64,000 nt of DNA, from assembly GCA_945901025.1 (NCBI GenBank), contig CAMDJW010000005.1, forward strand, positions 1 to 64,000. The letters run 5' to 3'. The first letter of the stretch is position 1; each line of letters begins with the position of its first letter. Below, piece after piece: positions 57,901 through 64,000 of the stretch. The translations under genes were made by a program, and so were the position numbers. The stretch comes from Spirosoma fluviale. GTDB lineage: Bacteria > Bacteroidota > Bacteroidia > Cytophagales > Spirosomataceae. The notes under the pieces were generated by a model, which ran no database searches, was not told the DNA's origin, and saw only the letters and a list, made by a program, of their open reading frames with translations.

Positions 57901-58064
57901 AAATGATCATAATTAATCATGCGAGAGCCTAAATTACCGCCTACTAAAGCGATCTTGGTGTTTTTATTAATCGATAAAAAGGTAGGAGCCAGTGGCTGAA
58001 AGAAACTAATCGTAAAAACTGAGATTACAATAAGGATCAGTCCGAGTTTTATTTTAGAGGACAT
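54909..58064 (-). CDS. Giant PVC-type cytochrome c fusion (SGNH hydrolase, beta-propeller dehydrogenase, HEAT, CxxCH)
   Basis: 1051 residues. N-terminal signal anchor (about 8-26). An SGNH/GDSL-like domain follows (about 30-265; ALVGGNLGSRMIN, VVIGFFGYSES). Next is a propeller of the PVC-type membrane-bound dehydrogenase kind (about 370-700; DNKGRLWVVCMPSYPH, DTNNDGKADKETVFADGL, DMEFAPDGSLFLIDWHN). HEAT-like helices come next (about 730-880), then cytochrome c with CNTCH at 932-936 and probable axial Met989 in VPMTPYG. It likely oxidises a sugar-derived substrate in the periplasm and passes electrons to heme. Heads the operon with ThuA, TIM-barrel and GH109-type genes. Confidence 0.9.
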   Translation of the reverse strand: MSSKIKLGLILIVISVFTISFFQPLAPTFLSINKNTKIALVGGNLGSRMINYDHFETELHLRYPENNLMVRNMCDGGDTPGFRPHSARFAPWAFPGAEKFQSEFANPSQSEGHIETHDQWMSRLKMDVVIGFFGYSESYEGKANIANYKAELEAFIKHTLAQKYNDVSAPQLAIVSPTAFEDLSAKIDLPNGTVQNANIALYTQAMKEVCEKNNVLFINAFDASKKWYAESKEDLTIDGFQLNNAGYKKLALLLADQVFGKKKPAIESKRADVYAAVAEKNWMWHTDYKIPNGVHVYGRRYNPFGPDNYPAEIEKIRQMTDNREAAIQASIKGMKYDLAAADAKTRPLDPVKTNFNPDKNGSLKYLYGTEALNELKVAPGYKIDLFASEEEFPNLAKPVQMTFDNKGRLWVVCMPSYPHYKPGDAKPNDKIIILEDTNNDGKADKETVFADGLHVPVGMEITEHGVFVSQGTNLVLLKDTNGDDHADTKEVILSGFDDHDTHHEISAFVTDESGAIYMGEGVFLHTNVETPYGTVRATNGGFMRYNPARHHLERVAQLSIPNPWGIAFDKWGQNFFAETSGPDMRWMMPGSTKNRYGQTGHKSFTLIEDKHLVRPTSGLEFVSSRHFPDNVQGDFLINNTIGFLGMKQHQLTDDGTGYKSKHRQDLIVSSDRNFRPVDMEFAPDGSLFLIDWHNILIGHMQHNARDPLRDHTHGRVYRVTYPSRPLVTPAKVYGASIDQLLDNLKLPEYRTRYRVRRELRGRKASEVLAKVTAWVARLDKNEADYEHHMLEALWVTWGLNKVDQKLLNQLLKAKDYHVRAAAVKVLRYTGHQVKNQAALLAKAVEDEHGRVRMEAFVAASWLPKETALPILDLAKKHPLDAWMDKPYEIAVAHASGVNVVRKKEAPLVSTLKGKDLELFTEGQKWYAKEGYCNTCHQTNGKGLPASGFPPLANSIWVTGNQERLIKLVIKGIMGPMELNGVKYAGQVPMTPYGGLMSDKDIAAVLTYVRNSFGNKASAIDPEKVKEIRAKIEYKHDLYNANMLLSEHPIEK

Positions 58065-58204
58065 TTTGAATAATTTTTATAAGTAAATAGGTTTTTGAAA
58101 TATTAAATTAAGGATAAATTTTAACTCAACAAAGAAAAATTAATTTTCACGTGTTTAAATAAAAAAATTGTTGGCTATTAATTTCTTACAGTGCTAACGT
58201 TTAT

Positions 58205-58221
58205 ACTTGTTTAATACAAGT
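58205..58221. promoter_or_regulatory. Inverted repeat upstream of the cytochrome c fusion operon
   Basis: ACTTGT-N5-ACAAGT, perfect 6-base arms. It lies about 140 bases upstream of the 58064 start within a 265-base intergenic region that also holds the terminator at 58281-58313. It resembles a dimeric-repressor operator. No regulator gene is adjacent, and no full promoter was found next to it. Confidence 0.35.
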
Positions 58222-58280
58222 TTATAGTTCCACTGAAATTGAAAATCCCTAAATTCAGCTAGGATTAATCAATTCTGAGC

Positions 58281-58313
58281 AAAAAAAAGACCCGCATTTC
58301 TACGGGTCTTTTT
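58281..58313 (-). terminator. Intrinsic terminator after the 58330 oxidoreductase gene
   Basis: On the minus strand, stem AAAAAGACCCG/CGGGTCTTTTT with an 8-base loop, followed by an uninterrupted run of eight T, 16 bases after the stop codon. It isolates the downstream cytochrome c fusion operon from this gene. Confidence 0.9.
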
Positions 58314-58329
58314 AAAAAGAAGGATGTGA

Positions 58330-59784
58330 TTAAAGTGTTAATTCACCCCAACCAGCACGATATTGACGCTTAACGAATTGGTTAGCCGCATCGAAGTTGG
58401 TCACGCGCATATTTTGCTGATCCCAAAGTAATTTTGTATTTGATCCTGGATAATGCATTCCGTTTCCTGTTTTACGAGGGAATGGCATGTCGGCCACACG
58501 AATAGCTAAGTTGGCCATTAAGATCGCTTCAGTCAAAGGACCCGCTAAATCGAATGGAGAACTTAATTGTTTTTTACCATATCCAGCAATCGCACCTTCC
58601 ACCCATTGTGCATAATGTCCGTCGGCACTGCCTGGAACACGCTCTAATTTGCGAGGTACTTTCACTTCTTGATTTCTTGACAAAGGTAATAAACGAGGAT
58701 TAGCCGCATATTCACTAGCCATCATTTTTCCTTTGGTACCAATAAACAAGATACCCGAATTACCATCACCAAACATTTCGTCCGGTCCTAATTCTTCTGG
58801 ACGCTCTGGCTTAATTCCACCATCCATCCAATGCATGGTTACAGGTCCTTTGGTACGATCTGTTTTAGGGAAAGTCAATGTTGCATGACTTGATGGAGGG
58901 CAAGAGTCTAAGAATACACCTCTTTTACCGAAAGCTGTAAATACACTACTTACACTAGCTTGAACGTCAGATGCGTATTTCAAGCCTAAGACACGGAAAG
59001 GAGCTTCCATTAAGTGGCAACCTAAATCACCTAAAGCGCCTGTACCATAGTCCCACCAACCACGCCATGAGCCTGGAATCAAGTTTTCAACATAATCTTT
59101 TTGAGGTGCAGTACCTAACCATAAATCCCAATCTAATCCAGCAGGAACTGCAGGCTTAGTAGAAGGCCATGGAATACCTTGTGGCCAAATAGGTCTGTTT
59201 GTCCAAATCTGAACCGTATGAACATCGCCAATAATATCTGCGTCATACCATTCAACCAATTGGCGAACTCCATCACCGGAGCTACCTTGGTTACCCATTT
59301 GAGTCACTACTTTGTATTTTGCAGCCGCTTGGGTCAACATACGAGCCTCGAAAATATCGTGAGTCATTGGTTTTTGCACATACACGTGCTTTCCCAATTG
59401 CATGGCAGCCATGGCTTGAACCGCATGGTTATGATCCGGAGTAGAAACAGAAACAGCATCGAAATTCTTCGATTCAACTTCCATCATTTTACGCCAATCT
59501 TTATAGTATTTTGCCTTTGGATATGCAGCGATTGAATCTTTAGCCATGCGATCATCTACATCACATAAATAACCAATATCAGCCTTGCCGCTATCGTAGA
59601 AATATTTTAAATCTGATTTACCTTTTCCACCCGCTCCGATACCTGCTACAACTAATTTGTCGCTAGGGGCTAAAAAGCCTTTACCGCCTAATACGTGACG
59701 AGGGACAATCATGAATCCTGCAGAGGCTAAGGAGGCTGATTTCAAAAACTCCCGACGGGAGTCCACTGTTTTTTTCTTTTTCAT
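58330..59784 (-). CDS. Exported Gfo/Idh/MocA-family oxidoreductase (paralogue A)
   Basis: From MKKKKTVDSRREFLKSA at 59784 (21 codons inside the open frame) the protein has 484 residues. It has a Tat leader, a Rossmann domain (LVVAGIGAGGKGKSD) and the sugar-type blocks GKHVYVQKPM, NRPIWPQGIPWP, GTGALGDLGCHL and a C-terminal NFDAANQFVKRQYRAGW. It is a close paralogue of 61521-62948, sharing these blocks almost residue by residue. Periplasmic redox chemistry on a sugar is inferred from the family and leader. Followed by a strong terminator. Confidence 0.92.
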   Translation of the reverse strand: MKKKKTVDSRREFLKSASLASAGFMIVPRHVLGGKGFLAPSDKLVVAGIGAGGKGKSDLKYFYDSGKADIGYLCDVDDRMAKDSIAAYPKAKYYKDWRKMMEVESKNFDAVSVSTPDHNHAVQAMAAMQLGKHVYVQKPMTHDIFEARMLTQAAAKYKVVTQMGNQGSSGDGVRQLVEWYDADIIGDVHTVQIWTNRPIWPQGIPWPSTKPAVPAGLDWDLWLGTAPQKDYVENLIPGSWRGWWDYGTGALGDLGCHLMEAPFRVLGLKYASDVQASVSSVFTAFGKRGVFLDSCPPSSHATLTFPKTDRTKGPVTMHWMDGGIKPERPEELGPDEMFGDGNSGILFIGTKGKMMASEYAANPRLLPLSRNQEVKVPRKLERVPGSADGHYAQWVEGAIAGYGKKQLSSPFDLAGPLTEAILMANLAIRVADMPFPRKTGNGMHYPGSNTKLLWDQQNMRVTNFDAANQFVKRQYRAGWGELTL

Positions 59785-59838
59785 TAGGTTTAGAATTTGA
59801 ACTTTTAAAGCTAAATAAAAAATTGTAAAAATTAATAA

Positions 59839-59870
59839 TTGAGCCAAGTTTAATTATTTAACTAATTTTG
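59839..59870 (+). promoter_or_regulatory. Putative promoter for the GT11 gene
   Basis: TTG at 59839-59841, 21-base spacer, perfect -7 box TAATTTTG at 59863-59870. The ATG at 59897 is 26 bases downstream. Confidence 0.5.
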
Positions 59871-59896
59871 AATTTAAATTATTATTGACAAAACGT

Positions 59897-60799
59897 ATGA
59901 TTGTAGTTAAACTTTTTGGCGGCTTAGGGAATCAATTATTCCAATATGCTTTTGGCAAAAAAATTTCGCTAAAGACAAATCAGAAGTTATACTTAGAAAT
60001 GGAGTATGGATTTAAAAATGATCCTTATAGAAGAAGTTACAATTTATCTCCGTTCAACATTCAAGAGAATCTTTTAAAAAACGATCCAATTTCCATTGAT
60101 TTGGACCATTTGAGCATTGAAAAAAAACATTGGCAAGGAAAAATTAAAAACTATCTTATAGGGTTAAAAAGATCTGATTGGCGTTTAATTAGAGAGAAAA
60201 ACCTTGAATTTGACGATTCCATAGAAGTTAAAACAAAGCATGCCTATCTAGATGGATATTGGCAAAGCGAAAAATATTTCAATGATGTGAGGGATGAACT
60301 TATTCATGAAATCCAATTAAAGGCTCCTCTCCAAAATGAAAATGCTAAGATTTCAAAAAAAATGTCTGAGGTTGTTTCCGTCTCATTACATATTAGAAGA
60401 ATGCATGGGCTTGAATTACCTGGCCAACATCACCATAAAATACATGGTGGATTAGACTTTGCCTATTATCAAAGAGCGATTGAAATGATAGCAGCTCAGC
60501 ATCCAAACTTAGAATTATTCGTTTTTTCAGATGACATTGAATGGGCAAAAGAAAATTTCAAAAGTAATTTTCCGACCGAATTCATGAGTCAAAATGACGA
60601 CGCCCATAATTACTTAGATTTGATTTTAATGAGTCATTGCAAACATCAAATCATGGCAAACAGCACGTTTAGTTGGTGGGGCGCCTGGTTAAATCAGAAT
60701 CCTGAAAAGGTGGTAGTAGCTCCTAAAATGTGGTTTGTTGATCAAGAAATGAATGCTCAAACCAAGGATTTAATTCCTACTGACTGGCTCAGAATTTAA
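59897..60799 (+). CDS. Alpha-1,2-fucosyltransferase-like glycosyltransferase (GT11)
   Basis: 300 residues from ATG 59897 (MIVVKLFGGLGNQLFQYAFG). The open frame begins at a TTG four codons earlier, which is less likely. The N-terminal GGLGNQLFQYAFG, YLDGYWQSEKYF, VSLHIRR (HxR motif binding GDP-fucose) and NSTFSWWGAWL are typical of GT11. It would attach fucose to a surface glycan. It is the only plus-strand gene in the minus-strand block 51.7-64 kb, with its own promoter, and ends immediately next to the stop of the lipocalin-like gene. Possibly an insertion of a single gene. Confidence 0.92.
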   Translation: MIVVKLFGGLGNQLFQYAFGKKISLKTNQKLYLEMEYGFKNDPYRRSYNLSPFNIQENLLKNDPISIDLDHLSIEKKHWQGKIKNYLIGLKRSDWRLIREKNLEFDDSIEVKTKHAYLDGYWQSEKYFNDVRDELIHEIQLKAPLQNENAKISKKMSEVVSVSLHIRRMHGLELPGQHHHKIHGGLDFAYYQRAIEMIAAQHPNLELFVFSDDIEWAKENFKSNFPTEFMSQNDDAHNYLDLILMSHCKHQIMANSTFSWWGAWLNQNPEKVVVAPKMWFVDQEMNAQTKDLIPTDWLRI

Positions 60800-61516
60800 T
60801 TAATTTTTAATGTAAAATTTTCTCGGGGTCCAACATTCATCCATGGGCCCTCCAGTTGATTTTTGCCCTTTATGGCGCCAATCTCCGTCTTGAAAAGAAT
60901 AAGTAAACTCAACTCGCTTTCCGATACTGGTCACGGCTTTGGTAAAAAATTGAATTGACTCTGCATATTTACCCTCGGCATTAGTTGTGTAAGTACCTCC
61001 ACCGGTTCCAAAAAACTCCTTGGTTTTTACATTAAACGCAATCCATTGGAAATGATTTCCCGTTAAAATCTTCATGGTCCGACGCGGATAAAAGGGGCTC
61101 GGTCTTTTTGAAACCACATCATTGGTATAATTACCTGAGATGATCCATTCGCCTTGCAAAGCTCCAGGGTTTCCGTGATCTAGCTTTTTCAAAGGTTGAT
61201 TTAATAAACCTAATTTTAATTGGCCTGAGGAAAGAGCAACCGAAACTTTTATTTCTTTTCCGACTTTAGAACTATCCTGTGAAGACCATTCGTAGGCCAA
61301 CCAGATATTATTTCCATCCGAGCGCCAAGTTCCTCCTTCGGAAGAAATGAATTTCTTTTCATTGAAATGATAAACCGTCAAACTAAAAACTTGGTCTGTC
61401 ATTAACAAAACCGTTTGCCCTAATGAGTTCTCTAGGCCCCAAGCACCCTTCAAGGATGCTTGTTGGCCCAAAGAAATCAAAGGCAAAAGGCAAAAAATCA
61501 ACAAATACTTTTTCAT
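60800..61516 (-). CDS. Exported protein with two lipocalin-like repeats, unrecognised
   Basis: From MKKYLLIF at 61516 (238 residues, signal peptide ending SLGQ). Two related halves are visible: LKGAWGLENSLGQ... with EKKFISSEGGTW, and LQGEWIISGNYTN... with TKEFFGTGGGTYTT, each followed by GK.(I/V)E(F/V)... strands. This internal duplication looks like two small lipocalin-type beta-barrels. No catalytic residues recognised. It starts 4 bases after the stop of oxidoreductase paralogue B, so it is probably its partner or a binding protein for its product. Confidence 0.75.
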   Translation of the reverse strand: MKKYLLIFCLLPLISLGQQASLKGAWGLENSLGQTVLLMTDQVFSLTVYHFNEKKFISSEGGTWRSDGNNIWLAYEWSSQDSSKVGKEIKVSVALSSGQLKLGLLNQPLKKLDHGNPGALQGEWIISGNYTNDVVSKRPSPFYPRRTMKILTGNHFQWIAFNVKTKEFFGTGGGTYTTNAEGKYAESIQFFTKAVTSIGKRVEFTYSFQDGDWRHKGQKSTGGPMDECWTPRKFYIKN

Positions 61517-61520
61517 ATAC

Positions 61521-62948
61521 TTACAATTTCCAACCGGCACGATATTCGCGCTTGACAAACTGGTTGGCATCTTCAAAATTAGTAATCTTCATGTTTTGAC
61601 CATCCCAAAGCAATTTCTTGCGACCAGGATAGGTGAATCTATTTGTGTTTGGAATCGGCGTACGAACGTTGAAACTACGAATAGCTAAATTTCCCATCAA
61701 CACCGTTTCTGATAATGGACCCGCAAAATCAAATTTCGAAGATAAACTTTGATGCGCGGCGCTATTAAATCCTGCTTTGCAAGCTTCCGCCCACATCGCT
61801 TGATGGCCATACTCTTTCAAGTTATTGGGTTCTTGCTTTGGCATCTCTATTTTCGTCCCATTATTCAAATAAATGCGCGGCTCTAAGCCATAGGTGGCAT
61901 GGACCAAAACTCCTTTTGAACCCATCATAATTACCCCATTACTATTATCAGCGGTTCCAATCGAATCATCGGCGGGTACTAAATCTGGGTGGAATCCACG
62001 AATACCCCCATCCGTCCAATTCATCGTAACGGCTGATTTATTTTTCTTGGACGCTGGAAATTTCAATTGGATTGCGGCCGATGGCGGACATCCTTCCGGA
62101 AGGTATTCAGGTTGATTTCCTGCGATAAATACGGAACCTACGCTCGCTTCAACTTCCGTGGGATAACCTAATCCAAGGGCTCTAAATGGCCCATCAATTA
62201 AATGGCAACCCATATCACCCAAAGCACCTGTACCGAAATTCCACCAACCTCTCCACTTAAATGGATGGTATGCTGGATTATAATCAATTAATGAAGCAGG
62301 TCCTAACCAAACATCCCAATCGATGTCTGATGGTTTTTCATGTTTTCCAGTAGGCACTGGAATTCCCTGAGGCCAAATCGGGCGATTGGTCCAAATGTTG
62401 ACTGTATGGACTTTACCAATCAATCCTTCTTCAAACCATTTGACAACTTGCTGGGTCCCAGGACTAGAAGCCCCTTGATTTCCCATTTGAGAAACTACTT
62501 TATATTTTCTAGCCGCTTCAGTCATGGTGCGAACCTCAAAAATATTATGAGCCATCGGCTTTTGAACATACACATGTTTACCTAATTGCATGGCAGCCAT
62601 GGCAATAGCCGCATGATTATGATCAGGGGTTGAAATGGTCACCGCGTCAATACCCTTTTCTTTTTCAAGCATCACGCGCCAGTCCTGATAACGACCTGCC
62701 TTAGAAAACTTCTCAAATAATGGTTTTGCACGTGTCAAATCCACGTCACAAAGTGCCGTAATGTTATTAACGCCTTCATTATAAGCATTATTTACATCTG
62801 ACATCCCCTTTCCATTAATCCCCACTCCAGCGATATTCAATTGATCACTGGGAGCCCGAAAGCCCTTTCCTAACACATGCCTAGGAACAATGTAAAAGCT
62901 ACCGGCTAGGGCACTTTTTTCCAAAAAACTTCGTCTAGTTAAGTCCAT
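61521..62948 (-). CDS. Exported Gfo/Idh/MocA-family oxidoreductase (paralogue B)
   Basis: 475 residues with Tat leader (LTRRSFLEKSALAG), Rossmann motif LNIAGVGINGKGMSD, GKHVYVQKPM, NRPIWPQGIPVP, GTGALGDMGCHLIDGPF and C-terminal NFEDANQFVKREYRAGW. It is a paralogue of 58330-59784, with identical motif order. The leader lacks the second glycine-rich segment seen in paralogue A. The lipocalin-like gene follows after 4 bases. Substrate unknown. Confidence 0.92.
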   Translation of the reverse strand: MDLTRRSFLEKSALAGSFYIVPRHVLGKGFRAPSDQLNIAGVGINGKGMSDVNNAYNEGVNNITALCDVDLTRAKPLFEKFSKAGRYQDWRVMLEKEKGIDAVTISTPDHNHAAIAMAAMQLGKHVYVQKPMAHNIFEVRTMTEAARKYKVVSQMGNQGASSPGTQQVVKWFEEGLIGKVHTVNIWTNRPIWPQGIPVPTGKHEKPSDIDWDVWLGPASLIDYNPAYHPFKWRGWWNFGTGALGDMGCHLIDGPFRALGLGYPTEVEASVGSVFIAGNQPEYLPEGCPPSAAIQLKFPASKKNKSAVTMNWTDGGIRGFHPDLVPADDSIGTADNSNGVIMMGSKGVLVHATYGLEPRIYLNNGTKIEMPKQEPNNLKEYGHQAMWAEACKAGFNSAAHQSLSSKFDFAGPLSETVLMGNLAIRSFNVRTPIPNTNRFTYPGRKKLLWDGQNMKITNFEDANQFVKREYRAGWKL

Positions 62949-62996
62949 AATTGTAGGTTTATTTGTTTATCAAAATTTAGTTGTTTTGAGTCATTT

Positions 62997-64000
62997 TTAA
63001 TGGCCAGCTATTGATTTTTTCAATTGATTAAGTTCTTCCCAAACGGTGTTAAATGGCAAATCTTTAGTTATCCCGTTTTCGTTAAAAAGTACTTTAACTT
63101 TTTGACTATTTTTATACATCCCCGAATATGACATATAAGTTTTAAAATTCAAAAATTCACCATTTAAAATTAAGCCTGGCAACATAAAAGCATTGGCCAA
63201 ATGGGTTGGGCCTGAATCTAATCCGATAAAAAATGAAGCCCCTTTCATAATCTTCATTGTTTCCGAAAGGCTCGTTTTCCCGACCAAACTAATGAAATTT
63301 TTATGAGCGAAATTCAACGCATTTACATGGCCAATTTCAATGATGTTAACATTCCACGTATCAATTATTTTCGTTAATAAATGACACCAATTTTCATCCG
63401 TCCAGTCTCGAAATCCTGCTTTGGATTTAGCATGAATGACCCAATAAGGTTTTTCGAAGGGAACATTATAGGGTGTTTCATCTAAATAAATATGAGGTTG
63501 TGCGTCTTCTAAAGTTAAGTCACAAAGCTTTAAGGCTATTTCTAGTAAATTATGTTGATCGTAATAATTTGACAAGTCGATGCCTAATGCATCTGCCTTA
63601 GCATTCGAAATTGAAACTCCTGTCTTCTCATCTATTCTAAAACCACTTAAGTGTAAATTATAATAATGATGAAATGGATTCCATTGTTGAAGGAAATAAC
63701 TGAGTAAGGTATACTTTTGATCCACAAGCTGGTCGACGAGCGGATGATTTTCATAGATGGGGAAGTGCTTTTTACTTGTGATCCAAGTGATGTGAGTGTC
63801 CTTGAATTTTTCATTTAATCGAGGCAATATAGGCTCCGAGGCAACCATGTCACCTAAATCTCCATCCATGGCGATGCACAGAAAGACTTTTTGTGGAGAC
63901 CGAAATCTAAGTATTAAAACCTTTAAACAAAGTCCTACGTAATAGCAAAAAACTTCACTCCAATAAAACAGGACCGTCAATTTTTCCAATGAGTTAACAG
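62997..64000 (-). CDS. GT9-family (heptosyltransferase-like) glycosyltransferase, 5' end may lie outside
   Basis: The frame starts at a TTG (63989) but is open to the window edge, so the true start may be a few codons beyond 64000. The sequence begins with a hydrophobic segment of about 25 residues. It contains the GT9 elements AMDGDLGDMVASEPILPRL (nucleotide-sugar loop start), WVIHAKSKAGFRDW and GLDSGPTHLANAF (catalytic Asp region with GPTH). ADP-heptose or a related sugar transfer to surface glycan or LPS is the family function. A GT11 gene is nearby, which suits a surface-glycan role. Confidence 0.85.
   Translation of the reverse strand, partial: VNSLEKLTVLFYWSEVFCYYVGLCLKVLILRFRSPQKVFLCIAMDGDLGDMVASEPILPRLNEKFKDTHITWITSKKHFPIYENHPLVDQLVDQKYTLLSYFLQQWNPFHHYYNLHLSGFRIDEKTGVSISNAKADALGIDLSNYYDQHNLLEIALKLCDLTLEDAQPHIYLDETPYNVPFEKPYWVIHAKSKAGFRDWTDENWCHLLTKIIDTWNVNIIEIGHVNALNFAHKNFISLVGKTSLSETMKIMKGASFFIGLDSGPTHLANAFMLPGLILNGEFLNFKTYMSYSGMYKNSQKVKVLFNENGITKDLPFNTVWEELNQLKKSIAGH

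Noticed and set aside
58065-58280. Small RNA or short gene in the 58065-58329 gap
   Set aside because: Only an operator-like inverted repeat and the terminator at 58281-58313 were found. No reading frame with a plausible start was visible.
1-64000. Mobile elements, prophage, defence islands, tRNA or rRNA genes
   Set aside because: No transposase, integrase, phage structural, restriction or toxin-antitoxin gene and no tRNA-like cloverleaf was found on reading the coding and intergenic sequence.

Overview
The window is a gene-dense, AT-rich chromosomal segment from a bacterium of the phylum Bacteroidota, most likely order Cytophagales (a Spirosomaceae-like freshwater genus such as Aquirufa would fit; this is inference from gene content, not a database match). 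Supporting signs are a DUF4249 lipoprotein paired with a TonB-dependent receptor, tandem DUF1080 proteins, several exported Gfo/Idh/MocA proteins, a PVC-type cytochrome c, weak Shine-Dalgarno sequences, and -7 promoter boxes of the Bacteroidota type TAnnTTTG. I saw no transposase, integrase, phage gene, CRISPR array, tRNA or rRNA. No gene-free stretch exceeds 300 bases.

Layout. 0-5 kb: the end of a YfhO-like membrane protein gene overlapping yicC, then a 16-unit heptanucleotide repeat and a palindrome, then hemH with an EamA transporter. 5-11 kb (minus strand): metZ-nuoH, followed by a TonB receptor and its DUF4249 partner. 11-15.5 kb (plus strand): a two-domain DUF1080 protein with an exported oxidoreductase, a PASTA protein and two small rhodaneses. 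15.5-22 kb (minus strand): rhlE-miaA, a PH-like membrane protein, a sodium/solute symporter and a NFACT (RqcH-like) protein. 22-25 kb (plus strand): a yigZ gene broken by an in-frame stop, then a FAH-family dehydratase and an aldehyde dehydrogenase that look like the end of a sugar-acid route to 2-oxoglutarate. 25-32 kb (minus strand): clpB, a CE7 esterase and a large hybrid histidine kinase. 32-36 kb (plus strand): rsmA, mgtE, dtd, a MazG-like protein and a hydroxyacid dehydrogenase. 36-41.5 kb (minus strand): a TPR protein, an outer-membrane barrel and a lipoprotein in one array. 41.6-45 kb: DUF1566, DUF1080, alkB and a second barrel protein.

The 45-63 kb section is mainly carbohydrate metabolism on the minus strand. 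One tight four-gene operon holds an HpcH/HpaI aldolase, a GH67-N-like glycosidase, an (alpha/alpha)6 glycosidase-like protein and an exported phosphoesterase. A second holds a giant SGNH-propeller-cytochrome c fusion, a ThuA protein, a TIM-barrel isomerase and a GH109-type protein. A third block has two paralogous exported oxidoreductases around a lipocalin-like protein and a plus-strand fucosyltransferase. A GT9 glycosyltransferase runs off the right end. Together with the DUF1080 proteins these genes suggest exported, redox-type glycoside processing (oxidation to keto-sugars, cleavage, isomerisation). No SusC/SusD pair is adjacent to these operons.

The strongest oddities are the nonsense-interrupted yigZ, the perfect-period heptamer array, a solitary nuoH translationally coupled to metZ, and the two uncharacterised sugar operons.
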